Shown: positions 45,195-55,223, counted from the stretch's first letter. The stretch is 64,000 bases of DNA from Fibrobacterota bacterium (GCA_023412475.1 JAEYNR010000074.1:34783-98782), one strand, 5' to 3'. Notes: a model not told the origin generated them from the sequence alone. Numbers and translations are program-made.

Positions 45195-46475
45195 TCATGC
45201 ATTCTTGAAAGCTGATTTTCCGGCAAACCGTGCTGCTGTACCCAGCTCATCTTCAATAGCAATGAGGCGATTGAATTTGGCAATACGCTCGCTTCTGGAG
45301 GCTGAACCGGTTTTGATTTTTCCAGATGCAGTTGCAACAGCCAGATCTGCAATTGTGGTATCTTCAGTTTCACCTGAACGGTGAGAGATCATATAACCAT
45401 AGGCATTCTTTCCAGCCAGCTCAATTGCATCCAGAGTCTCAGTAAGAGAACCAATCTGATTAACTTTCACCAAAATTGAATTTGCAATACCGTTACGTAT
45501 ACCCTCTGCCAGAATAGAAGGATTAGTGCAGAAAAGATCATCACCCACCAACTCGATCTTCTTGCCCAGCTTCTCAGTCATAAGTTTCCATCCAGCCTGA
45601 TCATTCTCTCCCATACCATCTTCGATTGATACTATTGGATACTTATTCACCCAGTTTTCCCAATGCTCAACCATCTGTTCAGAGCTCAATTTACTTTTTG
45701 TCGATTTGAAAAAGTGGTAGGAACCATTTTCCCACATCTCACTTGTAGCAGGATCAAGGCAGATGGAGATGTCTTGGCCGGGCTTGTAACCAGCCTTAGT
45801 GATAGCTTCCAGAATTGTCTCAACAGCTTCTTCATTTGACTTGAGATTAGGAGCAAAACCACCTTCATCTCCAACCGCAGTAGCATACCCTTTGCTTGAG
45901 AGAACCGCTTTTAAGGCATGGAATGTTTCAGCACCCATTCTGATTGCAGTCTTAAAATCAGGAGCATTATGTGGAGCAATCATGAATTCCTGAAAATCCA
46001 CATTATTGTCTGCATGAGCTCCACCATTGATAACATTCATACAGGGCACAGGAAGAACCGATGCATTTGCACCACCAAGATAACGGTAAAGCGGCAATCC
46101 CTTTGCCTTTGCTGCAGCATGTGCCACTGCCAGAGATACTGCCAGAATTGCATTTGCACCCAGCTTGCCTTTATTGTGGGTACCATCGAGCTGAAGCATT
46201 ACTGCATCAATTGCCCGCTGAGCATCGATTTGCATTCCGATAATGGCAGGCTGGATTTTTTCATTTACATTTTTTACAGCGGTGAGAACCCCTTTACCCA
46301 TGAAACGCTTGGGATCTTTATCCCTTAATTCCACAGCTTCCTTCTCACCGGTAGATGCACCGGATGGAACCATTGCATTTGCAACTATACCATTGTCCAG
46401 GGTAACAACCGCCTCTACTGTAGGATTACCCCTTGAATCGATTATTTCACGCCCTTTTACACTCTGAATCTTCAT
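45195..46475 (-). CDS. eno: Enolase
   Basis: 426 residues, full length. Converts 2-phosphoglycerate to phosphoenolpyruvate in glycolysis with magnesium. Visible features: the N-terminal loop MVPSGASTGEKEAVELRD, the GGAHADNNVDFQEFMIAP block (active-site His/Glu), VGDEGGFAPNL, the metal ligand Asp in VSIEDGMGENDQ, the catalytic Lys in ILVKVNQIGSLTET and SHRSGETED. A GGGAGG lies upstream of the ATG. Single gene. Confidence 0.97.
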   Translation of the reverse strand: MKIQSVKGREIIDSRGNPTVEAVVTLDNGIVANAMVPSGASTGEKEAVELRDKDPKRFMGKGVLTAVKNVNEKIQPAIIGMQIDAQRAIDAVMLQLDGTHNKGKLGANAILAVSLAVAHAAAKAKGLPLYRYLGGANASVLPVPCMNVINGGAHADNNVDFQEFMIAPHNAPDFKTAIRMGAETFHALKAVLSSKGYATAVGDEGGFAPNLKSNEEAVETILEAITKAGYKPGQDISICLDPATSEMWENGSYHFFKSTKSKLSSEQMVEHWENWVNKYPIVSIEDGMGENDQAGWKLMTEKLGKKIELVGDDLFCTNPSILAEGIRNGIANSILVKVNQIGSLTETLDAIELAGKNAYGYMISHRSGETEDTTIADLAVATASGKIKTGSASRSERIAKFNRLIAIEDELGTAARFAGKSAFKNA

Positions 46476-46660
46476 TATGCCTCCCTATAGATGGAAATTA
46501 ATATATTGAAAAAAAATGGTTTTCTTACAGGCACATTAAATCCTTCGGTTATTCAAGGCTAATGCACCCGAAATGTTTTTACGGAATTAAGTTATAGAAA
46601 AATAAGTTAAAACAATGCAGATACTCACATTTTTTAGCTAAATTGTTCTTATATATCATA

Positions 46661-47908
46661 TCACACGATCTGAGCTGTATCTGTGAAAGGACGATCAATA
46701 ACCAAATCATAAACATGTCCGCGACTTATTCTTTTCACTCTAAAGTTAACATTCTGATATGAAGTGGAAAAGTTTTCAGGTACATTTCCTGCACACTGCC
46801 CTGAAATCCACTCATCAACCGATAGATCCCAATCGGGCAAATCCTTGTATACCTGTTTTCTCAATTTTTCAAATGTTATGCCACCGCCAGCCCTGAAACG
46901 GTTTTCTGAAAGCTGCACCAATAGCTCAGGAGGCTTATCGTATTCATCCTCCAATTCACCAACCAGAGCCTCTATCAGATCCTCAAGAGTAACCATTCCT
47001 ATAATTTTGCCGTATTCGTTTCTCACCATGGCAATATGCTGATAGCTGCGGGTGAATGTTTTCAGCAGTTCTGAGAGCGCAATCGTCTCTCTCACCGTCT
47101 CAATGGGACGACAGATACCATGAAGACTGGGATCGGTCGGATTGACCCTCAGCGCACTCACGATATCCTTGAAATTGACATACCCTATTATTTCATCAGT
47201 ATTTCCTGCTCTGGTGAGAGGAAAACGGGTATGATGATGCATGTGACATTCCACAAGTGCTTCAGCCAAGGACATGGAATCCGAAAGCAGATTCACCTCG
47301 GAAATATCAACCATGATATCCCTGGCTATCATCCTTGAAAGCTGAATACTTCTTTCGATAAGATGCGCCTGTTCACGGCTGATCTGATGGTCTAATGCAG
47401 CAGATTGCGCCAAAGTAGCAATCTCCAGTAGGGGAGACAGCTTCTTATCAGTTTTTCTCGATTCAAATGGTTTATTTACTAATCCCACAAGCAATACCAG
47501 TGGCCTTAAGATAATAGAAAGTACATACAAAGGAATTGCAATAATAAATGCCATAGGCAATTTGAAGCGGACCCCCAGCGTCCTTGGAAGTACTATTCCC
47601 CATTGTAATACTATATAGGAAAGAATAACAGCTATGGGAATAAACCACTGCTTTTCACATTTTAAAGACAGGTATGCACCACCAATGCTGGCGCAGAGAA
47701 TAATCCCAACAGTATTGAATATTAAAACAAGAGTAAAGGAGCGGTTTATATCCTGCTTGAGCTGTTTCCATATTCCTCCTATCATAGGGAACTTCTTCTG
47801 GAGTGTAAAAATATCGGAATAAGAAATGCTAAGAATGCAGGATTCTGTCATCGTAGAAATGAAGATAACAGCAAACATACTAATCAACACATAATGAAGT
47901 AACTCCAT
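46661..47908 (-). CDS. CorC/HlyC family protein (DUF21, CBS pair, CorC domain)
   Basis: 415 residues. DUF21 membrane domain with about four helices (residues 5-180), a cytoplasmic CBS pair (ARDIMVDISEVNLLSDS, YQHIAMVRNEYGKIIGMVTLEDLIEALVGELEDEYD) and a C-terminal CorC/HlyC domain (WISGQCAGNVPENF). Such proteins are linked to magnesium or cobalt export and resistance. The usual family length is 400-450, so it looks complete. The start has no obvious ribosome site. Single gene; substrate uncertain. Confidence 0.88.
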   Translation of the reverse strand: MELLHYVLISMFAVIFISTMTESCILSISYSDIFTLQKKFPMIGGIWKQLKQDINRSFTLVLIFNTVGIILCASIGGAYLSLKCEKQWFIPIAVILSYIVLQWGIVLPRTLGVRFKLPMAFIIAIPLYVLSIILRPLVLLVGLVNKPFESRKTDKKLSPLLEIATLAQSAALDHQISREQAHLIERSIQLSRMIARDIMVDISEVNLLSDSMSLAEALVECHMHHHTRFPLTRAGNTDEIIGYVNFKDIVSALRVNPTDPSLHGICRPIETVRETIALSELLKTFTRSYQHIAMVRNEYGKIIGMVTLEDLIEALVGELEDEYDKPPELLVQLSENRFRAGGGITFEKLRKQVYKDLPDWDLSVDEWISGQCAGNVPENFSTSYQNVNFRVKRISRGHVYDLVIDRPFTDTAQIV

Positions 47909-48110
47909 ATAATATTAACTAAACCTCAATCCTTTTATTATTTAAAATAAGTGTAACAAGTCAGCTTTTCTGTGCCGTAATTACGAAATCACAAATTAAC
48001 ACTAAAACTCAAGCACCAAATCCTAAAACAAATTTAAATAAACAAATTATCTATTTCTAAACAAGAACATTAAGTGGAAACAAGTCAAAATTGAAATACT
48101 TTTGTTACCA

Positions 48111-48218
48111 GGAAATTCTTATTCATATTTTAGAATTTATTATTTTTTGTAATTTTGAGTTGTTTATGATTTAAGAATTGTGATTTTAAATTTTCTATTG
48201 ATTAGATACTTCTTACTA
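48111..48218 (-). repeat. AT-rich interspersed repeat R2, copy C
   Basis: Read on the minus strand: AAGTATCTAATCAATAG, then AAAATCACAATTCTTAAATC and AAATTACAAAAAATAATAAA. It aligns with the left half of copies B and D. The rest of 47909-48262 is AT-rich without a gene. Confidence 0.6.
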
Positions 48219-48262
48219 TATGTTTGTCTCACAGAGCTGATTAATTATAAAAATAAAATTTT

Positions 48263-48730
48263 CTACTTCTTTTTCCTGATAGTTTTCTTGTTATAATTAA
48301 TATTCCCTGAAGCGTAAACTTGGTATCCCCCACAATCACATGTGGCTTTAACAGTAATAACAGCTCCATTCAACGGAAGATTTACCAGATGAACCTTAAT
48401 TGTGCCATCCTGGCCAGTGAAAAAACAGGTCCGATCAGGTTCACCACCATCTGCACTCCCCGATTCCTGGTCTGGAAGCTGGCATAAAAATGTCCCTCTG
48501 GTACTGTTTAATTGAATCTGATAACCCGAAAGCGGGTTCCCATTATCGTTAAATAACTTAACCTCTACAACAGCCCTTCCGGTAACCGCATCTGTATCGG
48601 GTGCTGTCATATTCAATTTCATATTAAGCTTACAAGAAGTTGATGAAACCTCTTCCTCAGGAAGAGCAATCTCATATCCGAAAGATACCAATCGGAAAAA
48701 CATTATTAATAGCAGAAATTTTTTATTCAA
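48263..48730 (-). CDS. Secreted Ig-like (invasin/big-type) domain protein
   Basis: 155 residues from a TTG at 48730 with a strong AGGAGG upstream; an ATG at 48769 is in frame but the TTG is better placed. A signal peptide (KFLLLIMFFRLVSFGYE) precedes one Ig-like domain: TGRAVVEVKLFNDNGNPLSGYQIQL, then FFTGQDGTIKVHLVNLP, GAVITVKATCDCGGY, the pattern of bacterial Big-1 repeats. The C-terminus is basic (NKKTIRKKK). Likely a periplasmic or surface protein; function unknown. Confidence 0.6.
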   Translation of the reverse strand: MNKKFLLLIMFFRLVSFGYEIALPEEEVSSTSCKLNMKLNMTAPDTDAVTGRAVVEVKLFNDNGNPLSGYQIQLNSTRGTFLCQLPDQESGSADGGEPDRTCFFTGQDGTIKVHLVNLPLNGAVITVKATCDCGGYQVYASGNINYNKKTIRKKK

Positions 48731-48950
48731 AAAAGCCTCCTGATCTGTGTTTGTATAAAATAATATCAAATCAAATCAGTATTATCTATATATTATCTTG
48801 CTTCAACTCTGCTCGACGAGCTTTATTTTTTAAAGATGAGTTTTTTTACACCTACTTATTTACTGGCAGCCAGCTTTTTTTGTGCCAGGCAGTTTGGAAG
48901 TGAAATGGGAAAACCGAATCGTTTTCCTAAAAAACTTATGAAAAAGGAAA

Positions 48951-50141
48951 ATGAGTGTGGATCTTACCAGTATAGACATATTCTGCCATGTTATCGATAA
49001 TTTCGGTGATGCGGGAGTCGTTTACCGATTTGCTAAAGAATTCAAAAAAATGAACCCAAATTGTAATACCAGAGTGTTCATAGATAACCTGGAAACACTT
49101 CATAGTATCGTCCCACAAATTGATGTTTTGCCAGTTCAGCACTTTGAAGAAATCAGCTTCATCGGTTCTTCCGCACTCTCTTCACAAGATGTTGAAAAGT
49201 TGGGAGTTGCAGATATCCTAGTCGAAGTGTTTGCCTGTGAAATTCCACAACCGGTGATGGACGCAGCGGCTTTTAAAAGTAAATTAATTATCAATCTGGA
49301 GTACCTCTCAGCCGAAGATTGGGTGGAAGGATATCATCTGAGAGAATCTTTGTTAAATAAAGGTACTGCTAAAAAATTCTTCTTCATGCCAGGTCTCACC
49401 ACCTCAACAGGTGGAGTAATAATCAATACAACTGTTGCAAAAAACCGGGAGAAACTTCAGACTAAACGCCTCAGTGTGCTTAAGAGACTTCTGGCAAAGC
49501 AGATCGGATCGTTTCCTGGTGATCAAGAGAACAGTTTATTTGGAACCGTTTTCTCTTATGAACGCGGTTTTGATTACTTCATTGAAAATCTCACCGAAAT
49601 CGACAAAAATGTCTACCTGATGATTTTTGGCCATAAAAGCCACAGCAGCATCAGAGCTTCTTTAAACCGTGCTGGTATCAATGCCGATAATTGCAGTTAC
49701 ATTCAATACAAAAACCTGCATATCGTCTTTTTTCCTTTTCTTTCTCAGCAAAGCTATGACTCTCTTTTATGCTGTTGTGATTTTAATCTTGTGCGTGGCG
49801 AAGACTCTCTGGTCCGGGCTATCTGTGCAGCAAAACCATTTCTTTGGAATGCTTATCTTCAGGATAATCGCTATCAGAGGGTAAAAGTGGATGCATTTCT
49901 TGAAAATTTCAGACAATATTTTGATGATTCTGAGGTATTTATTAGATATAAGGAACTCATGGAAAAATTTAATGATGCTCAGTTTGAAGAAAAAACCCAA
50001 AAAACAGCCGAAAGTTTTTATTATTTTTTTCAGGATCTGAATAAAATTGAACATGCAAGCAAGAAGATGAGTTATTTTATGGAACAAAATTGTAATCTGG
50101 TTAAAAATTTCAGTGATTTTCTCCGTGAATTCAATAATTAA
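48951..50141 (+). CDS. earP: EarP, EF-P arginine rhamnosyltransferase
   Basis: 396 residues, the expected size for EarP (DUF2331). It transfers rhamnose from dTDP-beta-L-rhamnose to Arg32 of elongation factor P, enabling EF-P to relieve stalling at polyproline. Visible family features: FCHVIDNFGDAGVVYRFA (the conserved DNFGD), NLEYLSAEDWVEGYH, PGLTTSTGGVI, and VRGEDSLVRAICAAKPFLWN with the conserved RGED block. It lies 193 bp upstream of efp on the same strand, the known arrangement, and the EF-P here has the required Arg32. No rhamnose-synthesis genes are in the window. Confidence 0.93.
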   Translation: MSVDLTSIDIFCHVIDNFGDAGVVYRFAKEFKKMNPNCNTRVFIDNLETLHSIVPQIDVLPVQHFEEISFIGSSALSSQDVEKLGVADILVEVFACEIPQPVMDAAAFKSKLIINLEYLSAEDWVEGYHLRESLLNKGTAKKFFFMPGLTTSTGGVIINTTVAKNREKLQTKRLSVLKRLLAKQIGSFPGDQENSLFGTVFSYERGFDYFIENLTEIDKNVYLMIFGHKSHSSIRASLNRAGINADNCSYIQYKNLHIVFFPFLSQQSYDSLLCCCDFNLVRGEDSLVRAICAAKPFLWNAYLQDNRYQRVKVDAFLENFRQYFDDSEVFIRYKELMEKFNDAQFEEKTQKTAESFYYFFQDLNKIEHASKKMSYFMEQNCNLVKNFSDFLREFNN

Positions 50142-50334
50142 TAAAAAAGAAATCCACTTACCATCTTCAGCCTATACATTTCTAACGATCAGATATCTGA
50201 TCCCTCCATCTTTATATTGAGAATTCTGTTTTCTGTTCCTAATTTAGAACAGATTCAACTTCATATTTCTCAAAGAGCTGAAAAATTTAGCTTAAAAATA
50301 TAAATTAACTTTCAAATTTCAAGGAGTCATTTTA

Positions 50335-50895
50335 ATGAAAGAAGCACAGGAACTCAGACAGGGCAATACTGTCAAAATCAATAACGATCTTTTCATAGTC
50401 ATGAAAGCGCTCTACAACAAAGGTGCCCGCGGCGCATCTTCTGTGAAAATGAAACTTAAAAATTTGGCTACTGGCAGTATGTCAGAAACAGTGTATCGGG
50501 CTTCCGATAAATTTGATGATGTAGTACTGGAGCGCAAAAATATGCAGTTTCTCTACGAAACCAACGGGTTTTATACTTTTATGGACCAGGAAACCTTCGA
50601 GCAGATGGATCTGAACAAGGACGATCTGGGCGATGCACTCCATTATCTGCGGGAAGAGCTGTGCATCGATATAATCGTATATGGAACAAAACCGGTTGGA
50701 GTAGAACTACCTGCACAGGTTGAAGCCACAATTGAATATACAGAACCTGCGGTAAAAGGGGATACTTCCGGTAAAGTGCTCAAAACCGCAAAAATAGACA
50801 CCGGCTATGAGATTCAGGTTCCCTTGTATTGTATTATTGGCGATAAAATCCGCATAAACACTGCTACTGATGAATTTATATCAAGAGCGAACTGA
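50335..50895 (+). CDS. efp: Elongation factor P with Arg32
   Basis: 186 residues. Three-domain EF-P: the N-terminal domain carries the modification loop NKGARGAS with Arg at position 32 instead of the Lys34 used in other bacteria; then VKMKLKNLATGSMSETVYRA, FMDQETFEQMDL, and the C-terminal AVKGDTSGKVLKTAKIDTGYEIQVPLYC. It binds the ribosome between P and E sites and helps form peptide bonds at proline runs. AAGGAG lies upstream of the ATG. A GC-rich hairpin (GAGCCGG / CCGGCTT) follows the stop near 50907-50933, without a T-tract. Confidence 0.97.
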   Translation: MKEAQELRQGNTVKINNDLFIVMKALYNKGARGASSVKMKLKNLATGSMSETVYRASDKFDDVVLERKNMQFLYETNGFYTFMDQETFEQMDLNKDDLGDALHYLREELCIDIIVYGTKPVGVELPAQVEATIEYTEPAVKGDTSGKVLKTAKIDTGYEIQVPLYCIIGDKIRINTATDEFISRAN

Positions 50896-50944
50896 GATAT
50901 CTATGGGGAGCCGGTCGCTTAAAGGCCGGCTTCCATCTTATAGC

Positions 50945-51382
50945 TCAGTGATGAAATTTATTGCTGCATACACTTTTGTTATATTCATGAATCGATTTGC
51001 GAAAACTGTTGTTGGATTTAAAGTAGATCAGCATACCACTACCTGCTGTTACCAGACCACCAAGGGAAACTAAGCTTTTTCCTGTAGAAAATCCTGCTAT
51101 CACCAACCCCAACCCCCCAGCGAGCATCGCATAAGAGCTTCCTCTTAGTGTATTATACTTTTTCAGATAAGGTTTACTGAGATTATCATTGTAAAGATAA
51201 CCCTTGATGGTGGAAATATTCAGTTGATACTCCCCCATCACATATTCAATCTTATTACCACTCAATTTTGCTACAATCTGATCAGGGTGAGCGCAAACTG
51301 GAGCAGTTAGACTGTCCTGTTGAGCAGAAACAAAAGTAGCACAACAAATTATGGAAAAAAGGAAAAATCGCAAACGGACCAT
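50945..51382 (-). CDS. Secreted or membrane protein of unknown function
   Basis: 145 residues. Signal peptide FFLFSIICCATFVSA, a short polar region (VCAHPDQIVAKLSG), then two adjoining hydrophobic helices (SSYAMLAGGLGLVIAGFSTG and LVSLGGLVTAGSGMLIYF), as in small periplasmic-facing membrane proteins. GAGGAGA precedes the ATG. It is convergent with efp. No family is recognised. Confidence 0.6.
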   Translation of the reverse strand: MVRLRFFLFSIICCATFVSAQQDSLTAPVCAHPDQIVAKLSGNKIEYVMGEYQLNISTIKGYLYNDNLSKPYLKKYNTLRGSSYAMLAGGLGLVIAGFSTGKSLVSLGGLVTAGSGMLIYFKSNNSFRKSIHEYNKSVCSNKFHH

Positions 51383-51589
51383 ACATATCTCCTCATCTAT
51401 TTGATTAAATATATGGAATAGCCCTGCGGTTTTTCAAGATGAAGCTGAGCCTATAGAGAAACTGGATTACTATTCATCTCTTTACACAAATATCTGGAAA
51501 GAAATCCTAAATCCTAAATCTGAAATTCGAAATAAGAAGGACATGAGAACAAAAAAGATTTCTGATTTAGGATTTGGTGCTTATTCTTT

Positions 51590-52258
51590 TTAAACTCCTT
51601 TTATCACGAGCTGATTATCAATATTTATCACTCCCTGAGTGTACCTGGCGATGTCTTCAGCAATGTCAAAAGCATTTCTGTTTGAAACCGTTCCACTGAG
51701 ACGCACGTTCCCATTTTGCACCTCTACAGAGATGGTGTTTACATTTAATACAGAGTTGCGGTTCAACAATCCTGTAATTTCCTGTCCGATTCTTTCATCA
51801 GTAAAATCGCCGGTACCTATGACAGCCAGCTTGTTTACCACAGCCAAAACACCGCCAGCATTGCGAACCAGCTCTTCAGCTCTGATCTTTTTCCATAGCA
51901 TATTTACCGAACCTTCAAGAATCACCCTTGCTTCATGTACAAACACCGTCATTCTCTCAAGATACAGATCCGGATCCCAACTCAACAGTTGGTTTACACT
52001 TTCCAATATGGCTTCATCGGCAGGCCTTCTGTAGCCAGAGGGGAAAACGATATCCAGACGATTATCTATTGCTGTGACACCGGTAACTTTCCACACATCC
52101 GACTCCACGGCTTCACGAGCCTTGTAGGACTGTACATTTCCAGTGAGTACAACCAGACCATTACTTATCTCAAATTTTATATTTTGAGACTTCAATCTCG
52201 AATCTCTGGAAAGACTGTCTATAATATCATTTTTTATCTCTTCATTACTTCTGGGCAT
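51590..52258 (-). CDS. Protein with three BON domains
   Basis: 222 residues without signal peptide. Three BON modules: SRDSRLKSQNIKFEISNGLVVLTGNVQSYKAREAVE, a second around EARVILEGSVNMLWKKIRAEE, and a third with VEVQNGNVRLSGTVSNRNAFDIAED. BON domains bind phospholipids or act as osmotic-stress proteins, but usually in secreted proteins such as OsmY; here no secretion signal is seen, so a cytoplasmic role is possible. A GGAGGAG precedes the ATG. Next gene on the same strand is tspO, 44 bp upstream. Confidence 0.85.
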   Translation of the reverse strand: MPRSNEEIKNDIIDSLSRDSRLKSQNIKFEISNGLVVLTGNVQSYKAREAVESDVWKVTGVTAIDNRLDIVFPSGYRRPADEAILESVNQLLSWDPDLYLERMTVFVHEARVILEGSVNMLWKKIRAEELVRNAGGVLAVVNKLAVIGTGDFTDERIGQEITGLLNRNSVLNVNTISVEVQNGNVRLSGTVSNRNAFDIAEDIARYTQGVINIDNQLVIKGV

Positions 52259-52302
52259 ATCTCCTCCACACTAAAAACATGCTTAACAATTCAATCTGAT
52301 TA

Positions 52303-52773
52303 TTAACGATTGATTTTCCAGAACAAGAAATTCAAAACTGATGCAAAACTAGTCCATAGCAGATAAGGAACAAGTAACAGCGCAGCTACTGGAGAGAGCT
52401 TCCAGAACAGAAGGATAGTAACAACTATGAAAATCCACAGAATAAATATCTCAATTAATGCAGCAAAAGGGGAATGCATCCCAAAAAAAAAAGCAGTCCA
52501 GAGGTAGTTTAGTATTAGCTGCAAATAAAATATGGTCATTGCAACTTTTTTACCCTGCTCTTTTTTCTGTGATATGATAGAAGCAGAAATGCCCATAAGA
52601 GTGTATAACAGTGTCCATACTGGACCAAATATCCAGGATGGTGGAGTAATGGAGGGTTTATTTAGTTTATCGTACCAGGTGGGGATAGATTTCATTGTGA
52701 ATACTGATCCAAGAAGACCCACTCCTACACATATACCGATATATTTGAATAGGTTTAGCCATTTTGAAAGCAT
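52303..52773 (-). CDS. tspO: TspO/MBR family protein
   Basis: About 156 residues from the ATG at 52773, which has GGAG upstream; an ATG four codons earlier is also in frame. Five membrane helices, with the family signature PTWYDKLNKPSITPPSWIFGPVW, shown as WYDKLNKPSITPPSWIFG, and a WTAFFFGM segment. TspO proteins bind porphyrins and lipids in the membrane and take part in stress responses. It is upstream of the BON gene and may be co-transcribed. Confidence 0.92.
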   Translation of the reverse strand: MLSKWLNLFKYIGICVGVGLLGSVFTMKSIPTWYDKLNKPSITPPSWIFGPVWTLLYTLMGISASIISQKKEQGKKVAMTIFYLQLILNYLWTAFFFGMHSPFAALIEIFILWIFIVVTILLFWKLSPVAALLLVPYLLWTSFASVLNFLFWKINR

Positions 52774-52868
52774 TTTATTCTCCATCTATGATTTATGAGC
52801 TCGCAAAAGAAATGCCATTTTTTAAAGACACGATTTTTAATATCTAATAACAAACGAAGAATGGCAAA

Positions 52869-53145
52869 TTAAGAATGAGGAATCTTAAATATCAAATCGC
52901 AGGTGTAGCTCCAACTTGTTTTTACCCTATAAACCTTATTATCTGGATCAGCTACTAAACCAGATGTGTGAGTCAACAAATGAAACATGGTAACTTTTTC
53001 GTGCACAGGATCGTTAAAATCATCAATTATTTCTTTTACTGGTTGATGTAAATGAATCATCCTCACGTTCTACCAATTGCATGATTGCTATAACTGTGAA
53101 TGCGTTGGTGAGTGAATTAATACGTCCGCAGCGAGTCTGGAGTGA
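52869..53145 (-). pseudogene. Decayed serine beta-lactamase-like protein
   Basis: Two pieces in different frames match the beta-lactamase/esterase family: GRINSLTNAFTVIAIMQLVE, where the catalytic SxxK reads SLTN, and then, after a frameshift near 53060, MIHLHQPVKEIIDDF, followed by VTMFHLLTHTSGLVADPDN. The active-site Lys is lost and the frame is broken, and no N- or C-terminal domain remains, so this is a dead fragment. Confidence 0.7.
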
Positions 53146-54102
53146 AATGTGTGTCAGTGCTTTTATTATTTAAAGGGCCAAATGCTTTACATGAAAACAC
53201 TCTTCCGAATCTGCTTAGAATATGGCTGGCACACTGGATCTTAGAATCTTTGATTAATGATTCAAGATGTCTATCCAGTACCAATTTATTTTTATTCTGT
53301 CGGAATTTTTTTACATGCATACATCAACAGCCCAGGCCTTAGCAGCCTGGCCTGTTATATCTCGCCCCTTCAGGGTTTGCCAACATTAACAATAGTAGTA
53401 CTGAGAATATTATCTGACTTCTGCTTCGGGCTACATTGTTTGTGCTGGCAGTCACTACAATAACAATCATTAATAATCCTCTCATTATTGCTTTTGTAAC
53501 CAAGATAACCTCCATTAAAAATGTTTACCGGAAAGGTAAGATCCCGGGCAGTTAGTGTGCGATTGTTCCCTTTACTCTTTTCTATTGTCGCACGATGACG
53601 ATAGAAAGTTCAAGCGATTTTGTTTATTGCCTCTTTTTTCCGTATTCTTCGCGTTGGCAGCTCGACTCGTAAGTAAGTATTGCGTAATGCTTAGCCAAAA
53701 GCACTGTATTCTAAAAGAATACATTTTTTTCCCTGATAACTTGTATATGGTAACTTAAAAGAGTATTATTTAAAAAAGGATATTACCGTACCTAAGCAGA
53801 GTTAATGGTGCCGAGTGACAAAAACAGTTCTGATATGGATGGGGTGCAGATAAGCTTCAATTGGGAGTAAGAAGAATAAGCACGAAATCCGAAAAACTAA
53901 ATTCGAAACATGAATAAGAACGGAACTGGAAACAGAAAGAACTAACCTGATAATCTTAATCACCTTGAAACACTCTTTCCATGTTTAGAATTTAAAGTTT
54001 TGTAATTTGGAATTTGTTTAGGATTTAAGGATTGTAATTTAGAATTTTTTCCGATTAAATACTAAGTTGTTGTTGCCATTATTATTAAACAGGAGGGTTG
54101 AC
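53146..54102. other. Gene-poor region with repeat copies
   Basis: Holds an R3 hairpin at 53328-53375 (AACAGCCCAGGC / GCCTGGCCTGTT, one mismatch, then CGCCCCTTCAGGG), an R1 tail at 53660-53680 (CTCGACTCGTAAGTAAGTA) and R2 copy D. Several small frames exist but none has a ribosome site or recognisable product. Confidence 0.5.
53868..54062 (-). repeat. AT-rich interspersed repeat R2, copy D
   Basis: The most complete copy of standard length. On the minus strand: TAATCGGAAAAAATTCTAAA, CTTAAATCCTAAACAAATTC, TTCTAAACATGGAAAGAGTG, TTTCAAG, then after a spacer TTCCGTTCTTATTC, and GGATTTCGTGCTTATTC at the end. It abuts the region before the next gene. Confidence 0.75.
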
Positions 54103-55223
54103 ATGCACCATAAACGGACACCATTAATCATGCTCTCTCTTTTAATCTCATCTCCGGCAATACAGCCCATTCAGGCAAGCACGGTTCCAGAAATTCATCA
54201 ATCTCTTGATACTCTTGAGAACGGTACTGATCTTATTGTTGCACGAAAGACCTGCTCGTCAAAAGGCGATACGACTCTTGATACTGTGTACCGTAGCGAA
54301 ATGATCCGTGAACTCATTGATAGTTATAAATCATCAGATTACGTGTTTATCGCCACAGCAGTGTTCTCGTTGGCCTATGGAAAAATATCATTAAAAACCG
54401 ATGATACGCAATCCGACCAAATCAACGCTGGCTCTGATACTATATTTTCACTTACCGACAGCGTAATTATACAGATAGATACCGTATAAAATCTTCCACC
54501 AAAGAGATCTTCGATGGATATCAATTTCCGGTGGCCGCCCGATATATGGAATTAAAACTCGAACTGAAAAAGGCAGATAAACTTAAGATTATAGTGTGCG
54601 ATTCGGGGCGAGTATACGATTCAATTCCGGCAGTCATCCCAATTTATCAATTATCAAAGTCAAAATCTCCAGGCGAAGATAACGTCGGTGTTTATGAGTT
54701 TCCGGCAGCCATCCGTGACTCTTTATTATCAACAATGAATGAGGTATCGCTCGCAGGTCTCCAGGGAAAATATCTCCTTGTTTTTACAAATGATGTCCAC
54801 GGATTCCACACTGGGCCACAAAATTATCCTCTGGGCTTCTATGTGGATGACAACGGCATGATTATCCACGACAATTACAATGGAGTGTCACTCCCCTTTG
54901 AGGAGTTTCTTGAGATGTTAGAAACACCAGTACGAAAAAACATCAATACCAGCCGCTCCTCAGAAGCCATTCTATTTCATCCGCTTAATAATGGTTCTCT
55001 TTCAGTCACAGTACCATTTGATATATTAACTGATAAGATCCAGACAGCCATCTACGACCTCTCTGGTGCCCTGATAAGCCGTCAGATAATACCGGTTTAT
55101 AGTTCTGCTGCAACCGTGAGATTTACCTCTTTAAGCAAAGGAATCTATACGGTTGTTATTTCCGGGCGCGACAGCGCAAAGAAGCCGTTTCGTGCTGCAG
55201 TACATCACTGTGTCACAAAGTAA
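54103..55223 (+). pseudogene. Frameshifted secreted protein with a type IX-like C-terminal domain
   Basis: The first part starts at 54103 with AGGAGG upstream and a signal peptide (LIMLSLLISSPAIQPIQA), and ends at 54489. A second frame, open from 54438, continues to 55223. A one-base shift between 54438 and 54489 would join them, giving about 370 residues. The end resembles a type IX sorting domain: FHPLNNGSLSVTVPFDI, TAIYDLSGALISRQ and LSKGIYTVVISGRD. Inactive, or an assembly error. No enzyme motif is recognised in the middle. Confidence 0.6.

Noticed and set aside
53117..53320. 67-codon minus-strand frame and overlapping plus-strand frames in the gene-poor region
   Set aside because: No ribosome sites; they overlap the beta-lactamase remnant and repeats.
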